The notes below the pieces were generated by a model, which was given only the letters and a program-made list of their open reading frames with translations, made no database searches and was not told the origin of the DNA. The position numbers and the translations under genes are program-made. From assembly GCF_023715585.1 (NCBI RefSeq), contig NZ_JAMBOK010000003.1, forward strand, positions 62,001 to 126,000: 64,000 nucleotides of DNA, in the 5' to 3' direction. Shown here in pieces: positions 34,984 through 43,621 of this stretch (the first letter of the stretch is position 1; every line of letters begins with the position of its first letter). Origin of the DNA: Sporosarcina luteola (GTDB lineage: Bacteria > Bacillota > Bacilli > Bacillales_A > Planococcaceae).

Positions 34984-36567
34984 ATGAAGAAATTTTTGTC
35001 AGTGTTTCTTGCTGCTGTTTTGTTGATTAATATATTTCCTATAACACCTGCTTCTGCGGCATATTCGGATGTACCTAGCAGTCATGGGTTTTATCAAGAA
35101 ATCATGTTCTTGAAATCTAAGGGTGTAATTGGCGATCAAGCAAAATTTGGTGTGGATGATAAAGTAACAAGAGAAGAAGTTGCAGTAATGGTAAGTAAAG
35201 CTCTCGGACTTAACGGTAAGCAGACGTCCACAAAATTCAAGGATGTTCCTTCGAGCTTGACCTCATCTGGTTATATCAATTCCGCAGTAAAAGAAGGAGT
35301 AATCAATGGATATACAGACGGGACCTTTAGACCAAAGAGCATTGTGAACCGTGGCCAGATGGCGATCTTTTTGGCAAATGCATTCAAACTTAAAACTGAA
35401 TCAACAAAGAACTTCAAAGACGTAAAACCTTCAATGGCTTCATACTCAGCTATTAAAAAGATAATACAGGCAGGAATTACAACTGGCTACTCAGATAATA
35501 CATTCCGAGCAAATGATACTTTAACACGTGGGCAAATATCAGCCTTTTTAGCTCGTGCTATGGGATTTAAGAAAACTGTTGCGAAAGACATGAAAGTCCA
35601 CTTTATTAATGTCGGGCAAGGAGATTCCATACTTATACAATCTCCTAACGGGAAGAACATGTTGGTTGACGGAGGTGCTAAATCTGCAGGAGCTGATGTA
35701 GTTGCATTTCTAAAAGCAAAAGGTGTCAACAGACTTGATTATGTTGTTGCCACCCATCCGGATGCTGATCACATAGGTGGATTAATTGCAGTCTTGAACG
35801 CTTTCCCGATTAGCAATTTTGTAGATTCTGGACAAGCACATACAACACAAACGTATTTAGAAATGCTTTCCTTAATTGATAGCAAAAATATAAACTACAT
35901 TACTCCTAAAGCAGGTGACAAACTTGCGTTAGATTCAGCGCTTACGATTTCTGTCTTGAATGCTGCTGAACAGGGTGATGACAACAATGAAGCCTCTATT
36001 GTCCTTCAAGTGAAATACAATGGAATTTCATTCTTGTTGATGGGAGATGCTGATACAGGTCAAGAGAAAGAAATTATGTCGAAATACAGCATCCAGTCAA
36101 CGATTTTGAAAGCCGGGCACCATGGTTCGAATACAAGCAGCTCAGCAACTTTCATCAATGCGGTCAAACCAAAAGAAACAATTCTTTCCTATGGGAAAGC
36201 AAATTCCTATGGGCACCCACACAAAGAAGTGGTTGCTAATTTACAGAAGGTGAATTCGAAAATCTATTCAACAGCTGAAGCTGGCAATATTACAGTTACG
36301 ACAAATGGAGTAACTTATTCTGTTTCTGCAAAGCCGTTTAGTGGAAGTACGCCAATTCCAACTCCAACTCCGGTACCAACACCGAAGCCGGCTCCCAAAC
36401 CACCTGGAGACCTGAATACCGGAACTTATGTAATACCAGGAGCACCGACGTCGTTTGCTAACTGTACGGAAATGCGTAAATATTATCCAAGCGGAGTAAA
36501 ATCCAGTCACCCTGCCTATGCTTCAAAGCATGATCGTGATAAAGATGGATGGGCTTGTGAGCGATAA
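34984..36567 (+). CDS. SLH-anchored ComEC-like metallo-beta-lactamase protein with Excalibur domain
   Basis: A 527-residue exported protein. Signal peptide about 1-26 (ITPASAAYSD). Three S-layer homology repeats (about 27-195; DGTFRPKSIVNRGQMAIFL, DNTFRANDTLTRGQISAFL) bind wall polymer. A ComEC/Rec2-like metallo-beta-lactamase domain follows (about 200-440): FINVGQGDSILIQ, THPDADHIGG, LLMGDADTGQ, KAGHHGSNTS. A Pro/Thr linker leads to a C-terminal Excalibur calcium-binding domain (NCTEMRKYYPSGV, DRDKDGWACE). It is probably a surface nuclease or phosphodiesterase. ATG 34984 follows GGAGG. Operon with DUF3006. Confidence 0.9.
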   Translation: MKKFLSVFLAAVLLINIFPITPASAAYSDVPSSHGFYQEIMFLKSKGVIGDQAKFGVDDKVTREEVAVMVSKALGLNGKQTSTKFKDVPSSLTSSGYINSAVKEGVINGYTDGTFRPKSIVNRGQMAIFLANAFKLKTESTKNFKDVKPSMASYSAIKKIIQAGITTGYSDNTFRANDTLTRGQISAFLARAMGFKKTVAKDMKVHFINVGQGDSILIQSPNGKNMLVDGGAKSAGADVVAFLKAKGVNRLDYVVATHPDADHIGGLIAVLNAFPISNFVDSGQAHTTQTYLEMLSLIDSKNINYITPKAGDKLALDSALTISVLNAAEQGDDNNEASIVLQVKYNGISFLLMGDADTGQEKEIMSKYSIQSTILKAGHHGSNTSSSATFINAVKPKETILSYGKANSYGHPHKEVVANLQKVNSKIYSTAEAGNITVTTNGVTYSVSAKPFSGSTPIPTPTPVPTPKPAPKPPGDLNTGTYVIPGAPTSFANCTEMRKYYPSGVKSSHPAYASKHDRDKDGWACER

Positions 36568-36580
36568 AAGGAGTGATTAT

Positions 36581-36814
36581 ATGGAGAAGTATACTCTTGA
36601 CCGGTTTGATGAAGATTATGCTGTCCTCTTAAAGTATCCAACAGAAGATGAACAGTTGTTGATTCCTAAAGAAAACCTTCGAGAGTTCCATGAAGGGGAT
36701 ATCATGTTAGTTAAACAAGAGGGAGAGGAATTCTCCTTTCTTCCGCTGAAAACAGAAACTGATGCCATGAAATCCAAAGTAAATAATCTAATAAATAAAC
36801 TGAAAACAAAATGA
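36581..36814 (+). CDS. DUF3006 family small protein
   Basis: A 77-residue acidic protein matching DUF3006: YTLDRFDEDYAVLLKYPTED at the start and FHEGDIMLVKQEGEEF in the middle. These are commonly encoded right after ComEC-like metallo-beta-lactamase genes, as here (13 bp gap). GGAGTGA precedes ATG 36581. It may be a regulator or inhibitor of the hydrolase; the role is unknown. Confidence 0.85.
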   Translation: MEKYTLDRFDEDYAVLLKYPTEDEQLLIPKENLREFHEGDIMLVKQEGEEFSFLPLKTETDAMKSKVNNLINKLKTK

Positions 36815-36926
36815 GCAACTGAATAACGCTTTAAATCGTACACCCCAGATGATTTAACATAAACCCTAAACTTCGGGGTGTTCTTGGGAAATAGAGAAAA
36901 ATAATAAACCTTAACGATAATTGAAA

Positions 36927-36971
36927 AAGTAAGTGCGCAAGTAATTTGCACGCTTACTTTTTTCTTTTTTA
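36927..36971 (+). terminator. Terminator after the SLH-hydrolase/DUF3006 operon
   Basis: AAGTAAG-GCGCAA pairs with TTGC-CGCTTACTT, then TTTTTCTTTTTT. Confidence 0.85.
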
Positions 36972-36975
36972 AAAC

Positions 36976-37182
36976 AGCGGGTTTCATAATGAATGCTGTC
37001 ATCCAGTAGATTGTGTCAGCTTCAACAGTAAGTTTCTTCAAGTCATCCAGCAATTTCTGTGTAAGTAAGCGCAGTTTAGTCAACTTCTACTTCCACTAAA
37101 AAGATCCGTTCCTCGAAACCGCCACGTTTAGCGGCTTTCTCTCGCTCCAGTTCATCCGCTGTCACTCCGTGAAACTTTGCTG
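36976..37182 (-). pseudogene. Decayed copy of the helicase / NTP-pyrophosphohydrolase gene junction
   Basis: About 205 bp closely similar to 41683-41896: the start of the PLD/SF2 helicase (TKLRLLTQKLLDDLKKLTVE, tracking the intact gene) and the last ~30 codons of the overlapping pyrophosphohydrolase. Both ends are cut. It shows the pair was duplicated, then lost. Confidence 0.85.
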
Positions 37183-37256
37183 ATTATATAAGTTGTCTGA
37201 AATATATGTTTTTGATGTGATATAATATCCATATTAATAATAGGAGGGCAGTGCCT

Positions 37257-37556
37257 ATGTTTAGATCACATATTATTTGGGGGAACTATCCAGAAACTGA
37301 GGATTTGATTGAGGAATTACAGCAACATGAATTGGACATGATAACTGTCATCGATGATGATATGAAGCGTAGTCTGAAGAGGCAAGGTGATATTGTATAT
37401 GCTTCAAGAGAATACGTGGAAGATGCTCGACTTAGCCAAGTTACAGAATACCACTATTATTATATCTCTCCTTTCAGGAGGATAGGTGGCAACGCTTGGA
37501 AGGTTCAAAAAGTAATAGGATTGTTACATGAATTTCGGACTTATAAAAAGCACTAG
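37257..37556 (+). CDS. Hypothetical protein, 99 residues
   Basis: A soluble protein starting MFRSHIIWGNYPETEDLIEE and rich in Tyr near the C-terminus (EYHYYYISPF). No known domain. ATG 37257 is 9 nt after AGGAGG at 37242; the upstream GTG 37251 is too close. It lies between helicase-locus debris and a palindromic repeat, inside the accessory island. Confidence 0.7.
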   Translation: MFRSHIIWGNYPETEDLIEELQQHELDMITVIDDDMKRSLKRQGDIVYASREYVEDARLSQVTEYHYYYISPFRRIGGNAWKVQKVIGLLHEFRTYKKH

Positions 37557-37580
37557 GCGTATATGCATGAAACTATATAA

Positions 37581-37625
37581 GTACCAGAAACCCGATCGAT
37601 TCTGAATTCCTCGGGTACCTGGTAT
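37581..37625. repeat. Palindromic repeat, GTACCAG/CTGGTAT type
   Basis: GTACCAG...CCCGA...GATTCTGAATTC...TCGGG...CCTGGTAT forms a 45-bp interrupted palindrome after a gene end. It looks related to the palindromes at 49401 and 56690. Confidence 0.55.
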
Positions 37626-37686
37626 CAGACAGGTGATATTAGGTTAAAGGGGAGATATCGAAATTTGCTTATAAGGGGGGGCTAAC

Positions 37687-39318
37687 ATGCCAAAAAATAT
37701 AACGCAATTTGATCTATTAATATCTTGTCCATCCGATGTAAAGGAAGAATTAGAAATTATTAAGGATACTGTTGCTGACTTTAATCGCATGTATGGTGCG
37801 GCTAATAATACCTCGATAGTCGCAAAGCATTGGTCTACAGATGCTTATCCACAATTGGGCGAGAAGCCACAGAATCTGTTGAATAAACAATTCGTTCTAG
37901 AATGTGACGCAGCTGTTGCTGTATTTTGGACTAGATTTGGCACTCCTACTGATAATTATGGGTCTGGAACAGAAGAAGAAATTGAAGAACTACTAAAGAG
38001 TGGTAAACAAGTATTTCTATATTTCAGTGACCGTCAGATTAACCCCGTTTCCATAAATTTTGATCAGTATAAAAAAGTCCTTGAATTTAGGGAGAGGTAT
38101 AAAGATAAGGGCATTTTTGCACCTTACTCTGATCTAATGGAATTTAAAAAGAAATTTTTAAACCATCTATCTTTATACTTTGTGAATTTATTGGCAAATG
38201 GAAATGAAAAACAATCTTCACATACCAGCAAACTAGCGGTGAAAGGTGTTAGGGACGGAAAAATAACTGAAAATCTAACCATTTATAAAAGGAGGAGTTA
38301 TTTAGAATCTGAATTTATGACAAACATGGTGTCGAACATCCAAAGTCTATTTGAAAAGGTGAACAATATATGTTTACCTGACAAAACAATAGTGTCGCAA
38401 GGTTCGGAAATTAAAATGGGGAATGATGGAACACCACCAGCTTTAGTTGTCGGCAAATCATTAACTAATGTTGAAAGTGCTAAAAATGAGTGGCAAGATC
38501 AACTTAAAGGACTTAATTCAATATTTAGTTCCGTTGAATTAACTTTACCAAAAGAACTACAAAGTGATATCGAATCATTCGTAGAAGAATTTAGTATTGA
38601 AATAAATAATGACATTTTTAATATCGGGAAGTTATCTAAGCAGAAACAGCCTTTTGGTGGTGGTCCATTTGGGACAGGCTCTTCATATACTTTGGTTGGT
38701 TCTGAAGATGAAAAAGAGAAATATAGAATATTAATAAAAGTCTATGGAGAAAACAATGAATTTAGACAGTGGGAATCGTTTTTTGCAACCCTAGAATCTA
38801 AATATTACTTGGATTTATGCCTAGCTAATTTTGGGACCAGCTACGATGAGGATGTTGATATTAGACTCTATGTAAAGACAGGGTATTTGTGTACAGTTAA
38901 ACAACTGCCAGTGCCTGGTAATGATATTTTGGCAACAGCAATAAAATTTATCGAGCCCTTTTTCAAACCTGAAAAATCTCTCACGGTAAATGAGTATGCT
39001 GATTATCCTGAATATGGGTCAATATCTTCTTCTGATATCGCATTGTATGGTCTAACTCGTTCATATGAGGAGAAAGTTGAATCAAGGAAAGAAGAGTATT
39101 TAGAATCAATCGATAACGTTTTTTGTTATGAACACTTTCAAGATGACGGCTATGATGTTATTTGTTATAAGCAGTCATATATAAAACAGAATACTAATGT
39201 GTTTTTTCCGTCAATTATTGTATTTCATAGTTTGCCTGACACAATAAGATATGAAATATCATCAAAATTTTTTCCTGAGGTAATAGAGGGGGAACTAAAA
39301 CCTATTCTGGAAAATTAA
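37687..39318 (+). CDS. TIR/DUF4062-like protein, possible defence effector
   Basis: A 543-residue protein. The first ~165 residues look like a TIR/nucleoside-deoxyribosyltransferase-like Rossmann domain: FDLLISCPSDVKEELEIIKD, CDAAVAVFWTRFGTPT near residue 78, and GSGTEEEIEELLKSGKQVFL near residue 97 (with Glu residues where NADase catalytic acids lie). This matches DUF4062-type domains. The remaining ~380 residues have no recognised domain and may sense an invader. AGGGGGGGC precedes ATG 37687. It sits beside the helicase/pyrophosphohydrolase pair. Function is inferred only. Confidence 0.65.
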   Translation: MPKNITQFDLLISCPSDVKEELEIIKDTVADFNRMYGAANNTSIVAKHWSTDAYPQLGEKPQNLLNKQFVLECDAAVAVFWTRFGTPTDNYGSGTEEEIEELLKSGKQVFLYFSDRQINPVSINFDQYKKVLEFRERYKDKGIFAPYSDLMEFKKKFLNHLSLYFVNLLANGNEKQSSHTSKLAVKGVRDGKITENLTIYKRRSYLESEFMTNMVSNIQSLFEKVNNICLPDKTIVSQGSEIKMGNDGTPPALVVGKSLTNVESAKNEWQDQLKGLNSIFSSVELTLPKELQSDIESFVEEFSIEINNDIFNIGKLSKQKQPFGGGPFGTGSSYTLVGSEDEKEKYRILIKVYGENNEFRQWESFFATLESKYYLDLCLANFGTSYDEDVDIRLYVKTGYLCTVKQLPVPGNDILATAIKFIEPFFKPEKSLTVNEYADYPEYGSISSSDIALYGLTRSYEEKVESRKEEYLESIDNVFCYEHFQDDGYDVICYKQSYIKQNTNVFFPSIIVFHSLPDTIRYEISSKFFPEVIEGELKPILEN

Positions 39319-39329
39319 TTTATATTTCT

Positions 39330-39360
39330 AATGTGTGGTGCGCCTTGCACCACACATTCA
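39330..39360. terminator. Terminator between the TIR-like and helicase genes
   Basis: AATGTGTGGTGC pairs perfectly with GCACCACACATT, 5-nt loop. It serves the two convergent genes. The arm TGTGTGGTGC equals the terminal repeat sequence of the 146-bp elements. Confidence 0.75.
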
Positions 39361-39367
39361 ATACTTC

Positions 39368-41785
39368 TCACTCCATCTTACCTTTCCTCTCAAAATACCA
39401 ATGCAACCGATACTCACAAATTTCCTTCACCCACTCAAACAGTATTTCATCATACTCTTTTGCCACCTCTATCTGCGGGGCAAAAATTCCATCTTCAAAT
39501 TGGATCAGACCCTTTGAAGTGCCACTCCACTTTGTCATAGGCATAGTCTCAATGAGCTTAGCAACTTTCGCTTCATCATAATTATGTAATGCCAGTCCTT
39601 GCTTATCTGCCAGATCCGCATCTCTACGATATGGTTTCTCCATAAGATAGGCATGAAAGAAAGGTGCCACTTCCACAGCTGTAACAGGCTTATACCAATT
39701 GCCAGCTCCTCTTGAAAGCATATATTTCAGCACGACCATCTTGTAACTTTTATTCATACCAGTGCGGTTCACTTCAATCAGCCAGTCCATATGACGTTTC
39801 AACACGTCGGTTTCTAATTCATTCAACTCCCCAGCGTGTTCCAAGAGGTTAGGGTAAGTTTTGAACTTCTGTTGAATCACTTTTGAATCCTCTTTTGCCT
39901 TTAAATGATATTTCAAGTAAGAAGGTCGATGTCCGAGCTCTTCTTTTAATTCAAAATAAGCATTGAGCAGTCGTTGCTGGATCGGCTCATTCTGTTTCAT
40001 TGCTTCCAAGAGGTCGATGACGGCCGTTTCGAAATTGAATTCGAAATACGTAGGTTCCGTGAATGTTTCACTGCTGATTTTAGCAGGCAGTTCATTGTTA
40101 TCTGCGAAGACTTTGTATTTCTGGCGTGCATTGCGGTAATTTCCAATGAGATCGATGATTGTACAATGTGATTTGCCGGCCGCAAGTCGTAGTCCGCGTC
40201 CGATTTGTTGAGTGAAGACGGTAAGTGATTCTGTTGGACGAGCGAACAACAATGTATCTACAGAAGGGATATCGACACCTTCATTAAATAAATCTACTGT
40301 GAAAATGATGTCAAGTTGCCCTGATTCCAACATGCTCCTAGCGGCATTCCGGGTCTCCCTGTCTGTATTGCCATGAAGTGCGAGGGAGCGGTAGCCTGCT
40401 TGCTGGAAATGCTCGCTTAGGAAAACGGCTTGCCGGATGGACGAGCAGAATCCGATAGTCTGGCTCTGTTTATGCTCCTTCCAAGCTGTCAGCACAGCTT
40501 CCGCATAACTGTCACGTATTTGAAGACGGAGCAGTTCCTCTTCGTCATACCGATTGTTTCGCCACTTCAACTCGCTGTAATCCGTTTCATCCAATACGCC
40601 GTAATAGACGAAAGGGGATAGCCAGTTTTGCCGGATAGCGTCCAGGAAGTGGATGGATATGGCTTCGTTGCCGTCACACAAACTATAGACGTCCTTGTTG
40701 TCCAATCTGTCAGGTGTTGCGGTCAAGCCTAGCAGGAACTTCGGCTTGAAATAAGCCAATACCTTTTCATACGTAGGGGCGGCGGCATGATGAAATTCAT
40801 CGACGACAATCAAGTCGAACGCAGTCGGTTCAAAACGCTGCAAATGATGTCGCATAGCAAGTGTCTGAATTGAAGCGAACACAAAATCTACGTCACTTTC
40901 TTTCTGTTGACCATTATAAATTCCGCTTGTTCTGTCAGGGAATACATGCTTGAAAGATTGCTGTGCCTGCATCAACAGCTCTTCGCGATGCGCTATAAAA
41001 AGAACCCGGGAATAAGTTTGGGCAAAGAACGCAGCCAAGTACGTCTTGCCGAGCCCCGTTGCAAGTACAACCAAAGCTTTTTCATATCCAGCTTCAACTG
41101 TTTCATTCAATGCGTCCAATGCGAGTTGCTGTGCAGGTCTGGGTTCTAGGGTAGTTGATTCATAAAGAGCTGATGGATCTGCAACTTGGTCATCCAAGAT
41201 AGTTGCTCCGAATGTCATTTCAAGCTCGGTCTTTGAATCATACACAGCGCTGAACGGCAATTTCCGGTTTGTTTCATCGTATCTAGTCCTGTATTTTGCA
41301 ATCTGTTCATTGTTGATCTGAACAGTGTTCGGCGACAAAAAGAGATTCATGAACTCATGGGCAGCCGTTTCAAAGATTTCGGTATCGACAGTGGAGGGGG
41401 CATATAGGTTCCATTCAATGCCGCTCGTCAAGGCAGACTTTGATAAATTGGACGAACCTACGATGACAGATGCTTCGGTCTTTGATTGAAATAGATAAGC
41501 TTTCGGATGAAATGAAGTGCCGCCGCTTTCCATCATACGGATCTCGGCACTAGGGATCTCATCTAACAGCAATTGAAGCGCATCTGGTTGGGTGATGGAC
41601 AAATAATCGCCCGTCAGTATTTTAATATCAGCACCGCGCATTACTGCCTCCCGTAAGACAGGTAACACTTCCTGTACACCAGACTTCATAAGGAATGCCG
41701 TCATCCAGTAGATCGTATCAGCTTCAGCAGTAAGCCTCTTCAAGTCATCCAGCAAGTTCTGTGTAAGTAAGCGCAGCTTAGTCAT
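39368..41785 (-). CDS. PLD-type nuclease fused to SF2 helicase (DUF3427-type)
   Basis: An 805-residue protein. The N-terminal HKD/PLD-like nuclease (about 1-150) has FHPKAYLFQ and VIVGSSNLSKSAL near residues 90-117. The SF2 helicase core follows: Walker A LATGLGKTYLA near 243, DEFHHAAAPTYEK near 328, LLGLTATPDRLDN, FTVDLFNEGVDIP, and motif VI QQIGRGLRLAAGKS near 523. The C-terminal third matches the DUF3427-like region of such proteins. It overlaps the upstream pyrophosphohydrolase gene by 8 bp, a coupled pair. It likely processes foreign or damaged DNA; the pair's role is not established. Confidence 0.87.
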   Translation of the reverse strand: MTKLRLLTQNLLDDLKRLTAEADTIYWMTAFLMKSGVQEVLPVLREAVMRGADIKILTGDYLSITQPDALQLLLDEIPSAEIRMMESGGTSFHPKAYLFQSKTEASVIVGSSNLSKSALTSGIEWNLYAPSTVDTEIFETAAHEFMNLFLSPNTVQINNEQIAKYRTRYDETNRKLPFSAVYDSKTELEMTFGATILDDQVADPSALYESTTLEPRPAQQLALDALNETVEAGYEKALVVLATGLGKTYLAAFFAQTYSRVLFIAHREELLMQAQQSFKHVFPDRTSGIYNGQQKESDVDFVFASIQTLAMRHHLQRFEPTAFDLIVVDEFHHAAAPTYEKVLAYFKPKFLLGLTATPDRLDNKDVYSLCDGNEAISIHFLDAIRQNWLSPFVYYGVLDETDYSELKWRNNRYDEEELLRLQIRDSYAEAVLTAWKEHKQSQTIGFCSSIRQAVFLSEHFQQAGYRSLALHGNTDRETRNAARSMLESGQLDIIFTVDLFNEGVDIPSVDTLLFARPTESLTVFTQQIGRGLRLAAGKSHCTIIDLIGNYRNARQKYKVFADNNELPAKISSETFTEPTYFEFNFETAVIDLLEAMKQNEPIQQRLLNAYFELKEELGHRPSYLKYHLKAKEDSKVIQQKFKTYPNLLEHAGELNELETDVLKRHMDWLIEVNRTGMNKSYKMVVLKYMLSRGAGNWYKPVTAVEVAPFFHAYLMEKPYRRDADLADKQGLALHNYDEAKVAKLIETMPMTKWSGTSKGLIQFEDGIFAPQIEVAKEYDEILFEWVKEICEYRLHWYFERKGKME

Positions 41786-42104
41786 CTTCTACTTCCACTA
41801 AAAAGATCCGTTCCTCGAAACCGCCGCGTTTAGCAGCTTTCTCCGCACGGATTGCCTCCAGTTCTTCCACTGTCACTCCATGAAACTTCGCTGCAGCATG
41901 AATCAATTCCAACATATCAGCCAGTTCCTCAACAGCATCATCTGATGAGACAGCTCCTTCATATTCCGCCAATTCCTCATGCATCTTCTTGTTCACTTCT
42001 GTTATGTATTGTGAGTCATCCAATAGATACGTTACATACGTCTTCCCGTCCTTCTCGATAATTTGTGGAATGAGGTCACGTACAAGTTTATTGTAGATAG
42101 GCAT
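41778..42104 (-). CDS. MazG-like noncanonical NTP pyrophosphohydrolase (COG4997 type)
   Basis: A 108-residue all-alpha NTP pyrophosphohydrolase of the house-cleaning type: YNKLVRDLIPQIIEKDGKT at the N-terminus, KMHEELAEYEGA near residue 40, and DAVEELADMLELIHAAAKF near residue 55, giving the E-x-x-E...E-x-x-D metal pattern. It hydrolyses NTPs to NMP and pyrophosphate. AAAGGAG precedes the ATG. Its last codons overlap the helicase start, so the two products are made together; a partial duplicate of the junction is at 36976. Confidence 0.88.
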   Translation of the reverse strand: MPIYNKLVRDLIPQIIEKDGKTYVTYLLDDSQYITEVNKKMHEELAEYEGAVSSDDAVEELADMLELIHAAAKFHGVTVEELEAIRAEKAAKRGGFEERIFLVEVEDD

Positions 42105-42280
42105 ATGATTTTCTCCTTTAAGTTACAATTTTCTATATTTTAGTATATAAGTTGGCGGCTCGAATGGATAAATTGGAAAGTTGACATATCCACTTATGAA
42201 CTACCGCTTGATGTAGCTTGCTCCAAGAAAGACAACTGGACAGCCGATCATACGATTCAATGATTGACTGTCCATTCAAA

Positions 42281-43336
42281 TTAAAGCTCCTCCACTAACC
42301 GAAACCCCTTTGTCTTCAGATGATTCATACGATGTTCAAACGTCTTAATCGTTTCAGAGCAATCGATAACATCAAAAAGCATACCGTCAAGTTCTTCTCG
42401 TCTTATGCGTGTAGAAATGATGCATCCTTTCGTAGGTAGTTCATCTGCCTGGCTATAATCGTATGCATGGATAAGGACCTTTTCTGCCGGGAGGATGGCG
42501 AATACCTCTCTCGCGATCCGGATGACGCAACTACAGACATAGTCTTGATAAAGAGTGAAATAGTTGGTTTTACCCAGCTTTTTTCGTGATAGATTTCCTT
42601 TTGCAGTAAGTGACAACACCTCTGTTGGCACATGTTCTTTATTGCCGACTTGGAAATAGGCTGTAAGCTCTTCGTTGTTGAATTTGAAATCAATTTTACC
42701 GCCTAATTGTTCAATATCATCGAAAGGGTGATAGGCTTTGAGTGCTCTGAGCCATGCTTCTTCACTCCCGGCCAATACCTCTTCGGCTAATTCCCGCTTT
42801 GCTTGTTTTTCAGTCAAGAGACGCTGATCCTGCTTAACTGCATCAGCGAGTTTCTTTTCGAGGGCGCGTTTTTGGGCTTCGCCGCGCTTAAGTAATCGGC
42901 TGATCCATGACGGTTTAAAGACGGCAAGTTCCTGGCGGATCGGTTCCGCATTAGGTCCGCTGTTGCCCCTAAACGAATCCAAATCCTCCCGGATAATTCC
43001 TTCCCAGTCCACTGGATCCTCCGATTCCAGATGAATGGAGATGAGCATGTTGACGTATGCGTTATAAGCTTCTACTTCTTTAGCATCGGCAGGGGAGGCA
43101 GTCGCTATATTAGGAATCGTCTCATAGGAAGAGCGTTGTGGTCGCTTTTTCCGTTTTGTTAATTGCTCTGAGTAAGAAAGACCTGTCCCGGGAATGCCGA
43201 CATTGGCACGGACCCCGCGCTTTCCGACCGTTACTGAAGCTCCGCGACGGCCAATCGACGTGCTGACTCCGCTTTTACTAATATTCAAACGGACACCTGG
43301 TGCAATTTTAACCCGTTTTTGAAATCGAAACCCCAT
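42281..43336 (-). CDS. DUF4236 domain protein
   Basis: A 351-residue protein starting MGFRFQKRVKIAPGVRLNIS, followed by SIGRRGASVTVGKRGVRANV and GIPGTGLSY, the DUF4236 signature (about 1-55). The rest is charged with coiled-coil-like helices (RLLKRGEAQKRALEKKLADA near residue 163) and a C-terminal mixed domain. AAAGGTGG precedes ATG 43336; the 17-codon upstream extension has no site. DUF4236 proteins are uncharacterised. It is upstream of, and in the same direction as, the pyrophosphohydrolase/helicase pair. Confidence 0.82.
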   Translation of the reverse strand: MGFRFQKRVKIAPGVRLNISKSGVSTSIGRRGASVTVGKRGVRANVGIPGTGLSYSEQLTKRKKRPQRSSYETIPNIATASPADAKEVEAYNAYVNMLISIHLESEDPVDWEGIIREDLDSFRGNSGPNAEPIRQELAVFKPSWISRLLKRGEAQKRALEKKLADAVKQDQRLLTEKQAKRELAEEVLAGSEEAWLRALKAYHPFDDIEQLGGKIDFKFNNEELTAYFQVGNKEHVPTEVLSLTAKGNLSRKKLGKTNYFTLYQDYVCSCVIRIAREVFAILPAEKVLIHAYDYSQADELPTKGCIISTRIRREELDGMLFDVIDCSETIKTFEHRMNHLKTKGFRLVEEL

Positions 43337-43510
43337 TTTAATCCACCTTTCTATTTTTAATGTAGTACTTCTCGTTAATCTAATCATAATGAAGTGCTAG
43401 TTTAATTTCAAAATAACTATTTCTGAAATCCCAAATGTAAAGTACAAATGAAAGTTAAGATTGAGCACATGGTACAAACAAGCAACAATGCATAATAGCG
43501 ACAATTGTAA

Positions 43511-43542
43511 AAAGGAAGCCAAGTAACATCGGCTTCCTTTTA
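43511..43542. terminator. Terminator in the gap between the IclR and DUF4236 genes
   Basis: AAAGGAAGCC pairs with GGCTTCCTTT. The minus-strand IclR transcript does not reach it from its own stop side, so in that gap it would end read-through from IclR (reading 43621 to 43511). Nearby ACAATTGTAAAAAGGAAGCC vaguely recalls the middle of the 146-bp element. Confidence 0.55.
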
Positions 43543-43621
43543 CGTCGTATACCTGAAAGTACGCATGATTATTCTTCTCGACAATCGCTTTCACATCTTC
43601 CGCGAATCATCAGTCACTCCG

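Noticed and set aside
36616..37083. 155-codon minus-strand open frame opposite DUF3006
   Set aside because: Only its first ~30 codons (the helicase duplicate) are related to a real gene; the rest is antisense to DUF3006 and non-coding DNA.
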